6,768 bases of DNA from Armatimonadota bacterium (GTDB lineage: Bacteria; Sysuimicrobiota; Sysuimicrobiia; Sysuimicrobiales; JACQTN01). The translations under genes were made by a program, and so were the position numbers. The stretch spans positions 1-6,768 of the forward strand of contig JACQTN010000134.1 of assembly GCA_016210785.1 (NCBI GenBank). Direction: 5' to 3'. This document shows, piece after piece, positions 1 through 5,810 of this stretch. Within the stretch, counting starts at the first letter, position 1; every line of letters starts with the position of its first letter. Under the pieces are notes generated by a model, which worked only from the letters and a program-made list of their open reading frames with translations, was not told the DNA's origin and searched no databases.

Positions 1-333
1 CGCCACGGGCTGCCCCACGTAGCGCACGAGATCCGCGGCCAGGAGGGGCTGCGGGATCTCGCGCAGGGCCGGGTGGGGGACCAGGACGGGGAGCGGGCGC
101 ACGGTATCCGCGAGATCGGTGGCGATAAAGACCGCGAGGACTCCAGTCATGGCGCGGGCACGCGAGACGTCGATGCCGGCGATGCGCGCGTGGGCGTGCG
201 GGCTGCGGACCAGCGCGGCGGAGAGCTGATTTGGGAGGACGATGTCCGCGACGTACCGGCCCTGGCCGCGCAGCAGGCGCGGGTCCTCGCGGCGGCGCAC
301 GGGGCTGCCGATGAGAGCTTGCGAAGGCAGCAT
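1..333 (-). CDS. Xanthine dehydrogenase / CO dehydrogenase family molybdopterin-binding (large) subunit, N-terminal fragment
   Basis: The frame runs off the left edge, leaving the first 111 codons. Residues 8-31 (IGSPVRRREDPRLLRGQGRY then VADI) match the N-terminal signature of the large catalytic subunits of molybdenum hydroxylases. The following stretch with LSAALVRSPHAHARIAGIDV (residues 37-56) and the Y105-V106-G107-Q108-P109-V110 segment belong to the a/b hammerhead domain of this family. In the family the large subunit binds the molybdenum cofactor and works with an FAD subunit and a 2Fe-2S subunit on CO, purines, aldehydes or N-heterocycles. The cofactor-binding and active-site regions lie outside the window, so the substrate cannot be told and a coxL name is not justified. 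The ATG at 333 is chosen because an in-frame stop (355-357, also the toxin stop) lies eight codons upstream and a weak GGAAA precedes the ATG by five bases. No promoter of its own is evident, so it may be read through from the toxin-antitoxin operon. Confidence 0.88.
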   Translation of the reverse strand, partial: MLPSQALIGSPVRRREDPRLLRGQGRYVADIVLPNQLSAALVRSPHAHARIAGIDVSRARAMTGVLAVFIATDLADTVRPLPVLVPHPALREIPQPLLAADLVRYVGQPVA

Positions 334-354
334 GCCGGTTTCCAGGGATATGGT

Positions 355-771
355 CTAACGCGTCTCAAGCATCTGGAGACACACCTTCGGCGTGACGACT
401 GGTGGAGTCATCGTCTTCAGCCGGGTCAGGTGGGTGTCGCCGGAGACAACGATATCGGCACGACTGGCGCGAGCCAGGGTGATCAGGTAATCATCGCCGG
501 GGTCTGGCGTCAGCCCAGGCTCGGCAGGTGGGTCGAGCATGACGATGGCATGGTCTCGGAGGAGGGAGACCAGTGCAGTTGCAGTCTGTTTGTCGATGCG
601 TGTCCTGAGTTTCGGCCGGACCAGGACCGTCTCTAGTTCAGTGAGAAGACGCGGCGACACGATCAATTCGTACAGCCCTCTGAGCCAGGCCACGATGAGT
701 TGAGCGGGAGTGCCCGCAGGCGAGAGCAGGGCCGAGACGACCACACCGGGGTCAACGACGACCCTGAGCAT
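355..771 (-). CDS. PIN-domain toxin of a type II toxin-antitoxin system (putative PIN family toxin, TIGR00305-like)
   Basis: 138 residues, the usual size of a single PIN domain. PIN toxins are Mg2+-dependent ribonucleases that cleave RNA until bound by their antitoxin. The acidic active-site positions are visible: D7 in the first strand (RVVVDPGVVVSALLSP), E45 in SPRLLTELETVLVRPKL, D90/D93/D94 in TPDPGDDYLITLA, and D112 in VVSGDTHL. The closing VVTPKVCLQMLE matches the family's C-terminal 'TP..FL..L' pattern. The first motif reads DPG where most relatives have DTN, so the Thr and Asn beside the catalytic Asp are replaced. The start ATG at 771 lies inside the antitoxin gene (20-base overlap) behind only a weak purine stretch (GAAAGATGA), so translation probably depends on coupling to the antitoxin. 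GC is visibly lower than in the transporter genes. Target RNA unknown. Confidence 0.88.
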   Translation of the reverse strand: MLRVVVDPGVVVSALLSPAGTPAQLIVAWLRGLYELIVSPRLLTELETVLVRPKLRTRIDKQTATALVSLLRDHAIVMLDPPAEPGLTPDPGDDYLITLARASRADIVVSGDTHLTRLKTMTPPVVTPKVCLQMLETR

Positions 772-997
772 TCATCTTTCGTCTGGCAGAGTGGAGTTCT
801 CGATAGGCCAGGCGCAGCGCTTCCGCTTCGGATAGCCTGTTCTTACTCCAGGCCTTCTCAAGAATGGCAAAACCGAGGTACTGCCGCAGCGCGCTCTCGA
901 AGACCTGATATTCCTTCTTGCCGGTGAGAGTCGCAGCAATCTTGGCGGCCTTTAGGACGTCTTCCTCAATGTAGACCGTCGTCTTCTTCCGAGCCAT
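752..997 (-). CDS. Ribbon-helix-helix (CopG/Arc-type) antitoxin
   Basis: An 81-residue basic protein. Residues 4-10 (KKTTVYI) have the short N-terminal strand pattern of a ribbon-helix-helix DNA-binding domain. Two helix-forming stretches follow: about 11-24 (EEDVLKAAKIAATL) and about 29-41 (EYQVFESALRQYL). The remainder (AILEKAWSKNRLSEAEALRLAYRELHSARRK) looks helical and is the likely toxin-binding tail. Antitoxins of this class dimerise, bind the promoter of their own operon and neutralise the toxin encoded just downstream. The gene precedes and overlaps the PIN toxin by 20 bases, the standard antitoxin-first order. Its start is the ATG at 997, only a few bases beyond the predicted transcription start. 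GC around the gene is about 56% (counted over 781-1020) against 70-75% in sampled transporter blocks. The RHH assignment rests on pattern and context, not a database match. Confidence 0.82.
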   Translation of the reverse strand: MARKKTTVYIEEDVLKAAKIAATLTGKKEYQVFESALRQYLGFAILEKAWSKNRLSEAEALRLAYRELHSARRKMNAQGRR

Positions 998-1006
998 GAC
1001 ATCCCC

Positions 1007-1035
1007 AGGATAACAGACATACCTTTTTCTGTCAA
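1007..1035 (-). promoter_or_regulatory. Sigma-70-type promoter of the toxin-antitoxin operon, with extended -10
   Basis: Read on the minus strand, a perfect -35 TTGACA (1030-1035) is followed by a 17-base spacer and a -10 TATCCT (1007-1012, 4 of 6 consensus) preceded by TGT, an extended -10 TGn element. Initiation about seven bases downstream would fall near position 1000. The antitoxin ATG begins at 997, so the transcript would be leaderless or nearly so. The -35 box starts 16 bases after the stop codon of the upstream permease gene, and I see no terminator between them. Inside the promoter GACA/TGTC half-sites (1016-1019 and 1030-1033 on the plus strand) could form a weak operator for the antitoxin, but four bases is little evidence. 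Confidence 0.62.
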
Positions 1036-1050
1036 AACCGAAAAATGGCC

Positions 1051-1935
1051 TTAGCGGGAGAGCGCCGCGGCCTTCGGGTCGAGGGCGTCCCGCAGCCCGT
1101 CGCCCACCAGGTTGAACCCCAGCACCGCCAGCGTGATGGCGAGCCCGGGGAACGTGGAGACGTGCGGCGCCTCAAACAGGTACTCGCGCCCGGTGCTGAT
1201 CATCAAGCCCCACGACGGCGTGGGCGGCTGCACGCCCAGGCCCAGGAAGCTCAACGCCGACTCCAGCAGGATGGCGTAGCCCATGTACAGCGTGGCCAGC
1301 ACCAGCACCGGCGGCAGGCCATTGGGCAGGATGTGGGTGAAGGCGATGCGGACGCCCGACGCGCCCACGGCGCGCGCCGCCTCCACGTACTCCTGGTCCA
1401 GCACGGTGAGCACCGCGCCGCGCGTCATGCGCGCAAACGCCGGCACCGCCCACAGCCCCACGGCGATGGTGGTGTTGACGGGACCGGGGCCCAGCACGGT
1501 GACCACCACCAGCGCCAGCATCAGGTAGGGAAAGGCCAGCAGGATGTCCATGCTGCGCATGAAGACGTCGTCCGGCCACCCGCCGGTGATGGCGGCGCCG
1601 CCGCCCACCAGCATCCCGAGCGTCATGCCGATGGCCACCGATCCCACGCCCACCAGCAGCGCCAGCCGCGATCCAAACAGGATGCGGCTGAGGATGTCGC
1701 GCCCGAACTCGTCGGCGCCCAGAAGGTATCTGGAACTGGGCAAGGCGCGCCGGTCGGAGAGGGTTTGCGCCGCCGGATCGTGGAGAGCGAGGTACGGGGC
1801 GCCGATCCCCGCCACGACGATCAGCCCGACCAGCACCAGGCCCAGGACCGACAGCCGGTTGTGCAGCAGCCGCCGCGCCGCCAGCCATCGCGTGCGCGAC
1901 GGGCGCACGGGAATCGTCAGGGTGCGGACCGCCAT
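1051..1935 (-). CDS. Peptide-type ABC transporter permease, DppC/OppC-like
   Basis: 294 residues, normal for DppC/OppC, an inner-membrane subunit that pairs with a DppB-type partner to form the channel. A first hydrophobic segment lies at about 29-50. It is followed by the conserved extracytoplasmic stretch YLLGADEFGRDILSRILFGS (70-89), then further membrane segments at about 91-116, 132-149, 155-170, 209-233 and 264-283. The EAA loop that docks on the ATPase is clear: E185-A186-A187 with G191 and I202-L203-P204. The Q-P-P-x-P-x-W-G motif at 236-243 and L-x-D-x-L-R-D-A-L-D-P near the C-terminus are hallmarks of the C-type permease. The start at 1935 lies 13 bases after the SBP1 stop, with GTGAGGG overlapping that stop as a ribosome site about 10 bases upstream. 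The partner permease is not adjacent but lies beyond SBP1 and a CapA-family gene. Confidence 0.97.
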   Translation of the reverse strand: MAVRTLTIPVRPSRTRWLAARRLLHNRLSVLGLVLVGLIVVAGIGAPYLALHDPAAQTLSDRRALPSSRYLLGADEFGRDILSRILFGSRLALLVGVGSVAIGMTLGMLVGGGAAITGGWPDDVFMRSMDILLAFPYLMLALVVVTVLGPGPVNTTIAVGLWAVPAFARMTRGAVLTVLDQEYVEAARAVGASGVRIAFTHILPNGLPPVLVLATLYMGYAILLESALSFLGLGVQPPTPSWGLMISTGREYLFEAPHVSTFPGLAITLAVLGFNLVGDGLRDALDPKAAALSR

Positions 1936-1948
1936 CGCCGCGTCGCCC

Positions 1949-3547
1949 TCACCGCCGGACCGACACGCCGTTCATCCACAGGTAGTAGTCCAGCGGGTGA
2001 ATCAGATACCCCCGCACGTAGTCCGCGTGCGCCACGATCTCCTTGTAAGTGTACATGGCGACCGCGGGCACGTCGTGGGCCAGGATCTGCTGGGCCTTCG
2101 CGTACAGCGTCTTCCGCTGGTCCTGGTCCAGGCTGCCCATCGCCCGCAGGATCAGTTCGTCGTACTCCTTGTTGCAGTAGTTGTAGGCGTTCCAGCCGCG
2201 GGGCGGCGCCGCGGCGCAGGCGAACTGGGAGCGCAGACCGTAGTCAGCGTCCCCGGTGGTGGTCGCCCAGCCCAGGGTGAGCATGTGAGCGTCGGCGTGG
2301 GCGTTGCGCCGGAGGCCCTGGAAGTAGATCGCCCACTCCAGGACGTTGACTCGCGCGTCGATGCCCAGGACGCGCAGTTGCGCCTGGATGGCCTCCGCGG
2401 TCTCGGCGTCCTTCGGCCAGCGCCCCCGCGACGTGTACAGGCGCAGCGTCGGGCGCGCGCCGCCCCGGGACCGGATGCCGTCCGGCCCCTTCCGCCAGCC
2501 GGCCTCGTCCAGGAGCTGCTCCGCCTTCGCCCGGTTGTAGGCCCACGACGCGCTGATGTCGTGGGCGCCGAAGACGCGCTGGGAGATCAGGCTGGTGGCT
2601 GGCTCCACGATGCCTTCCATGACGTTGTCGATGATGGCCTTGCGGTCGATGCCCACGTTGATCGCCTGGCGCACCTTGACTTCGTTGACGGGGGCCAGGG
2701 TGTTGTTGAACCCGTAGAAGAGGGTGCGCAGGCCGCCGACCTCGGCGATCTTGAACTTGGGGTTACCGCGCACGCGTCGCAGTCCCGCCGCGGCAGGACC
2801 CAGCACCATGTCCACCTCGCCGGTCTCCAGCGCCAGCATGCGCGCGCTGTCCTCGGGGATCACGCGGAAGACCACGCGCTCCAGCGCGGGCTTGGGCCCC
2901 CAGTAGTCATCGTTGCGGACCAGCACGATGCGGGTGTTGGTGAGCCACTCCGAGAACTTGAAAGGCCCGGTGCCCGACGGGTTGCGGCCGAAGCCGTCGC
3001 CCGCGCGCCGCACGCCCTCCGGGCTCACCATGGGGATGGCGTTCACCATGGTCAGTGCCCGCAGCAGCGGCGCAAACGGCACCCGGGTGATCACCACGAC
3101 CGCGTAGTCGTCGACGACCTCCACGCCCTCCACCGGCCCCAGGTTGCTGGAGGCGACGCCGGGGTTTTGCGGGTTGAGCGTGCGGTCGAAGGTCAACTTC
3201 ACGGCCTGGGCGTTGAAGGGGCTGCCGTCGTGGAACCGGACGCCCTTGCGCAGCCGGAACAGCATCCGCCGCGTGGACTGGATCTCCCAGGACGTGGCGA
3301 GCGCGGGCTCGATCCGCATGTCCTGGGTGAGTTTGACCAGGGTCTCGTAGATGTTGGAGTAGACCCAGGCGCCTGGCGAAGAACTGTCCCGGTGGGCGTC
3401 GAGGGAAACGGAGTCGGAGGGACGGGCGATGGTGATCGTTCCACCGGCCGGCGCGCCGGTGGCGCGGGGGAGCGCCGCCGCCAGGAGCATGCCTGCCACC
3501 AGGGCGGCCAGACCGAGTCTCACCGCATGACGTGCACGGCGTGCCAT
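1949..3547 (-). CDS. ABC transporter peptide-binding protein, family 5 (SBP1)
   Basis: 532 residues, the usual size for a DppA/OppA/NikA-type extracytoplasmic solute-binding protein that delivers ligand to the permeases. Residues 1-34 form a Sec signal peptide: a basic MARRARHAVR start, a hydrophobic core at about 11-26, and an Ala-rich cleavage region. There is no lipobox Cys, so it is probably a free periplasmic or secreted protein. Family motifs are the LRKGVRFHDGSPF stretch (99-111) leading to VKLTFDR (116-122), GTGPFKFSEW (192-201), and GIDRKAIIDNVMEG (299-312). Two cysteines (C444, C458) flank PPRGWNAYNY and could form a disulfide. The frame is open 45 codons further upstream, but ATG 3547 is preferred because it begins the signal peptide and follows a strong GGGAGGG site. 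Ligand specificity cannot be read from the sequence; peptides are the default, though family members also bind nickel, haem or sugars. It is a paralogue of SBP2 at the right edge (about 70% identity by eye). Confidence 0.96.
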   Translation of the reverse strand: MARRARHAVRLGLAALVAGMLLAAALPRATGAPAGGTITIARPSDSVSLDAHRDSSSPGAWVYSNIYETLVKLTQDMRIEPALATSWEIQSTRRMLFRLRKGVRFHDGSPFNAQAVKLTFDRTLNPQNPGVASSNLGPVEGVEVVDDYAVVVITRVPFAPLLRALTMVNAIPMVSPEGVRRAGDGFGRNPSGTGPFKFSEWLTNTRIVLVRNDDYWGPKPALERVVFRVIPEDSARMLALETGEVDMVLGPAAAGLRRVRGNPKFKIAEVGGLRTLFYGFNNTLAPVNEVKVRQAINVGIDRKAIIDNVMEGIVEPATSLISQRVFGAHDISASWAYNRAKAEQLLDEAGWRKGPDGIRSRGGARPTLRLYTSRGRWPKDAETAEAIQAQLRVLGIDARVNVLEWAIYFQGLRRNAHADAHMLTLGWATTTGDADYGLRSQFACAAAPPRGWNAYNYCNKEYDELILRAMGSLDQDQRKTLYAKAQQILAHDVPAVAMYTYKEIVAHADYVRGYLIHPLDYYLWMNGVSVRR

Positions 3548-3554
3548 CGCGTTA

Positions 3555-3561
3555 CCCTCCC
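3555..3561 (-). promoter_or_regulatory. Strong ribosome-binding site of SBP1 that fixes its start
   Basis: GGGAGGG on the minus strand, seven bases before the ATG at 3547. It is the best Shine-Dalgarno match in this operon and decides against the upstream in-frame ATG at 3682, which would lie inside the end of the CapA-family gene and place 45 non-signal-like residues before the signal peptide. The 103-base gap between the CapA-family stop and SBP1 shows no convincing promoter or terminator. Confidence 0.75.
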
Positions 3562-3650
3562 GGGGAATCGACCTGTGCCGCCGTCCGACGGTATGCCGCA
3601 TCGGGTCTCCCCCGTGCCCGTGCCGCCGCCCCGCCGGCCGCAGCCCCGCT

Positions 3651-4766
3651 TCACATCTCCAGCGCCGCGCGCCCGCCGGCAATCCGCAGCCGGGTCCCCA
3701 GGCGCGCCGAGTAGGCGGCCAGGCGCCCCAGCACGGCCGCGGCCTGCGCGCCCGTGATGAACTCCGGTTCGCCGGATCGGTCCATGCACGTGGGGGTGAA
3801 CACGATGCGCCGCACCCCCCGGCGCCCCAGCGTCACCGTGGCCAGGACGCTCTCGCGCGCCGTCACCGATTTCAGGCCCTCCCAGTTGTAAGGAGGGTAG
3901 TCCTGGGTGAGCGGGAGCTTTGCTCCTACCGCCAGCGCGTGGAACAGGAAGTTGCCCAGGCTGTACAGGATCACGCCGCGGCGGTAGCGCTCCACCCCGT
4001 GCACCACGTGCGGGTGATGGCCCACCACCAGGTCCGCGCCCGCGTCCACCAGCGCGTGGCCCAGCGGCCGCTGGTACTCCGCCAGGTCCTCCTGCACGCC
4101 GGCCACGAAGCCGTACGCCACGCCCCAGTGGATGCCGACCACGACCAGGTCCGCCCGCCGCTTCGCCTGCGCGACCTCCTGGCACGCCTGCTTCACGTCC
4201 CGGGCATTCGCCACCGTCTCCACATACGGCGCGGTGCCCGGCTGCTCCAGCAGGGTGCCGGGATCGAGGACGTACCGCGTGTGGACCCGCACCGGCGCGA
4301 TGCCCGGCCGCACCGGCGTTGCCCCGTAGCTATTGGGCAGCGTCGACGCCAGGCCCAGGAAGGCGATGCGGAGGCCGCTGGCCTCGTGCTTCCACACGGC
4401 GGGCCGCAGCGCCTCGTCCAGGTTCTTCCCGCCGCCCACGGCCAGCACGCCGGCCCGGCGCAGGCTTTCCAGGGTGTCGAACAGGCCCACCTCGCCGTAG
4501 TCCAGGGCGTGGTTGTTGGCGACGGTCGCCACGTGGATGCCCGCCGCCGCCACCGCAGGCGCCACCCGCGTGGGCGCCCGCAGGGGCACGGCCTTTTCCT
4601 GGGGCGCGCCGCGGTCGGTCAGGGGGACCTCCAGGTTCACGAAGGTGACGTCGGCGCCGGCCAGGCCCCGCAGGGCCGACCGGCGCGTGAGGCGCGGCGG
4701 GCGCTGCAGCATCACGTCGCCCGTCGCCACCAGGGTGATCTCATCCTTGCGAATCGCTCTAGGCAT
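3651..4766 (-). CDS. CapA / PgsA family protein (poly-gamma-glutamate capsule biosynthesis type, metallophosphatase fold)
   Basis: 371 residues, a full-length PGA_cap (PF09587) domain. The calcineurin-like motifs appear in order: T15-G16-D17-V18-M19-L20, N44-L45-E46-x-P-L (FVNLEVPLTDRG), A83-N84-N85-H86-A87-L88-D89-Y90-G91, H213-W214-G215, G249-H250-H251-P252-H253 and Y268-S269-L270-G271-N272-F273. The Asp, Asn and His residues are the expected metal ligands, so the site looks intact. Named relatives take part in making or handling poly-gamma-glutamate capsule, but most family members are uncharacterised and some are annotated as metallophosphatases. There is no signal peptide or transmembrane segment, unlike membrane-anchored CapA/PgsA, so it is probably cytoplasmic. 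The start ATG at 4766 overlaps the end of the DppB-like gene by eight bases, with CCGAGG seven bases upstream, which suggests translational coupling. No capBC/pgsBC partners are present. A role acting on the imported ligand is inference only. Confidence 0.95.
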   Translation of the reverse strand: MPRAIRKDEITLVATGDVMLQRPPRLTRRSALRGLAGADVTFVNLEVPLTDRGAPQEKAVPLRAPTRVAPAVAAAGIHVATVANNHALDYGEVGLFDTLESLRRAGVLAVGGGKNLDEALRPAVWKHEASGLRIAFLGLASTLPNSYGATPVRPGIAPVRVHTRYVLDPGTLLEQPGTAPYVETVANARDVKQACQEVAQAKRRADLVVVGIHWGVAYGFVAGVQEDLAEYQRPLGHALVDAGADLVVGHHPHVVHGVERYRRGVILYSLGNFLFHALAVGAKLPLTQDYPPYNWEGLKSVTARESVLATVTLGRRGVRRIVFTPTCMDRSGEPEFITGAQAAAVLGRLAAYSARLGTRLRIAGGRAALEM

Positions 4767-5679
4767 ATCGCAACCTCGGATCGATCAAGGCATACGAGAG
4801 GTCCACGATCAGGTTGATCAGCGTAAAGACCAGCGCGAACACCAGCACCCCGCCCTGCACCATGGGGTAGTCGCGGGCGGTGATGGCGTAGACCGTGAGG
4901 CGGCCCAGGCCGGGCCAGGCAAACACCGTCTCGGTGAGCACCGCGCCGCCCATCAACTGCCCGAACTGCAACCCGATCACGGTGATGACCGGAATCAGCG
5001 CGTTGCGCAGGGCGTGGCGCGTGAGGACGCCGTGCCAGGTCACGCCCTTGGCGCGGGCGGTGCGCACGTAGTCGGACGAGAAGGTCTCCAGCAGGCTGGC
5101 CCGGGTCATGCGCGAGAGGATGCCGATGGAGGGCAACGCCAGGGCCACCGCGGGCATGATCATGTACTCGATCCCGCCGATGCCGCCCACCGGCAGCCAG
5201 CGCAGGTAGTAGCCGAAGAGATAGATGAAGATGAGCCCCACCCAGAACACCGGCATGCACAGTCCCAGGATGCTGAGCAAGCGCACGGCATCGTCGAAGA
5301 AGGTGCCCCGCGTCATCACCGAAAGGAGGCCTGTCCCCATGCCGAAAACGACGGCCAGACTGATCGCCGCCAGGGTCAGGCGGAGGGTGGCCGGCCAGTG
5401 CTCGGCGACGGCCCGCGTGACGGGCCGGCCTTCCCGGATCGACTGCCCCAGGTCCCACCGCGTCAGCCCGATCATGTAGTCCAGGTAGCGCTGGTGGAAG
5501 GGCCGGTCCAGGCCCAGGGCCTTCCGCAGGGCCGCGGTGGTCTCCGGCGTGGCCGCCTGCCCCAGGATGAGCTGCACCGGGTCACCCGGGATGAGATCAA
5601 TGGTGATGGTGACCAGGAAGACGATCCCGGCCACCACCGGAACGATGTACAGCAGGCGCTTGATGATGAGCGCGCGCAT
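4759..5679 (-). CDS. Peptide-type ABC transporter permease, DppB/OppB-like
   Basis: 306 residues, typical of DppB. The N-terminal membrane segment (about 8-30) ends in the conserved I-P-G-D-P (30-34). It is followed by the periplasmic region with ALGLDRPFHQRYLDYM (54-69) and W-D-L-G-Q-S (75-80). Further membrane segments lie at about 100-120, 131-157, 172-188, 229-247 and 277-297. The EAA-type loop that contacts the ATPase is YVRTARAKGV (204-213) through HALRNALIP (222-230). F-A-W-P-G-L-G-R-L (253-261) and R-D-Y-P-M-V-Q-G (269-276) are B-type permease signatures. The start at 5679 is well bounded, because an in-frame TGA lies five codons upstream (5695-5697). The Shine-Dalgarno match there is poor (GGGTCCGGG). 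Its stop codon overlaps the CapA-family start. It should pair with the DppC-like protein at 1051-1935. Confidence 0.97.
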   Translation of the reverse strand: MRALIIKRLLYIVPVVAGIVFLVTITIDLIPGDPVQLILGQAATPETTAALRKALGLDRPFHQRYLDYMIGLTRWDLGQSIREGRPVTRAVAEHWPATLRLTLAAISLAVVFGMGTGLLSVMTRGTFFDDAVRLLSILGLCMPVFWVGLIFIYLFGYYLRWLPVGGIGGIEYMIMPAVALALPSIGILSRMTRASLLETFSSDYVRTARAKGVTWHGVLTRHALRNALIPVITVIGLQFGQLMGGAVLTETVFAWPGLGRLTVYAITARDYPMVQGGVLVFALVFTLINLIVDLSYALIDPRLRYA

Positions 5680-5701
5680 CCCGGACCCGGCCCGTCACGC
5701 C

Positions 5702-5734
5702 GGCGCGGCCAGGGCCTTTCGCCCCGGCCGCGCC
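5702..5734 (-). other. Intercistronic 14-bp hairpin between SBP2 and the DppB-like permease
   Basis: In minus-strand RNA the arms GGCGCGGCCGGGGC (5721-5734) and GCCCUGGCCGCGCC (5702-5715) pair over 14 positions around the five-base loop GAAAG, with a single G-U wobble at 5725/5711. On the plus strand that pair would be a C-A mismatch, so the structure is better in the operon transcript than in its complement. No U-tract follows, so it does not look like a classical intrinsic terminator. Hairpins in this position, after a binding-protein gene and before permease genes, are known to protect the upstream message and leave the binding protein more abundant than the channel. That role is inferred here. 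The rest of the 131-base gap shows no convincing promoter. Confidence 0.62.
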
Positions 5735-5810
5735 CCCGCGACCGCGTAGGCTAGCCCCAGTTACCGGACTTCAAGGTGTTTCGCTCCTGGTACATTTCCG
5801 ACCCAGCTTC

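Noticed and set aside
355..357. Stop-codon read-through fusing the toxin to the hydroxylase, since both are in the same frame
   Set aside because: Sharing a frame has a one-in-three chance, an ATG and a plausible ribosome site follow, and no read-through signal is visible.
73..636. A 187-codon plus-strand frame and a 73-codon minus-strand frame (147-368)
   Set aside because: Both overlap the molybdenum hydroxylase fragment, whose frame gives a recognisable family N-terminus. Their own translations resemble nothing and are compositionally biased.
998..1050. Terminator between the DppC-like gene and the antitoxin
   Set aside because: The T-rich stretch has no preceding stable stem. The sequence is better explained as the toxin-antitoxin promoter.
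3548..3682. Longer form of SBP1 starting at 3682
   Set aside because: The extra 45 residues are Arg/Gly-rich, overlap the end of the CapA-like gene, and would bury the signal peptide. ATG 3547 has a strong ribosome site.
1544..3757. A 737-codon plus-strand open frame, and a 411-codon one at 1045-2280
   Set aside because: They lie antisense to the SBP1 and DppC-like genes. Their translations are low-complexity (runs of Arg, Gly, His, Gln, Val) without domain motifs, as expected for antisense frames of very high-GC genes.
3920..5754. Plus-strand open frames of 242, 292 and 413 codons over the CapA-like and DppB-like genes
   Set aside because: They are Pro/Arg/His/Gly-rich shadows opposite genes whose minus-strand products have clear family motifs.
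5755..5810. Possible 14-codon leader peptide (MYQERNTLKSGNWG) in the gap before the DppB-like gene
   Set aside because: Only a weak ribosome site, no regulatory codon run, and no pairing with the downstream hairpin that would suggest attenuation.
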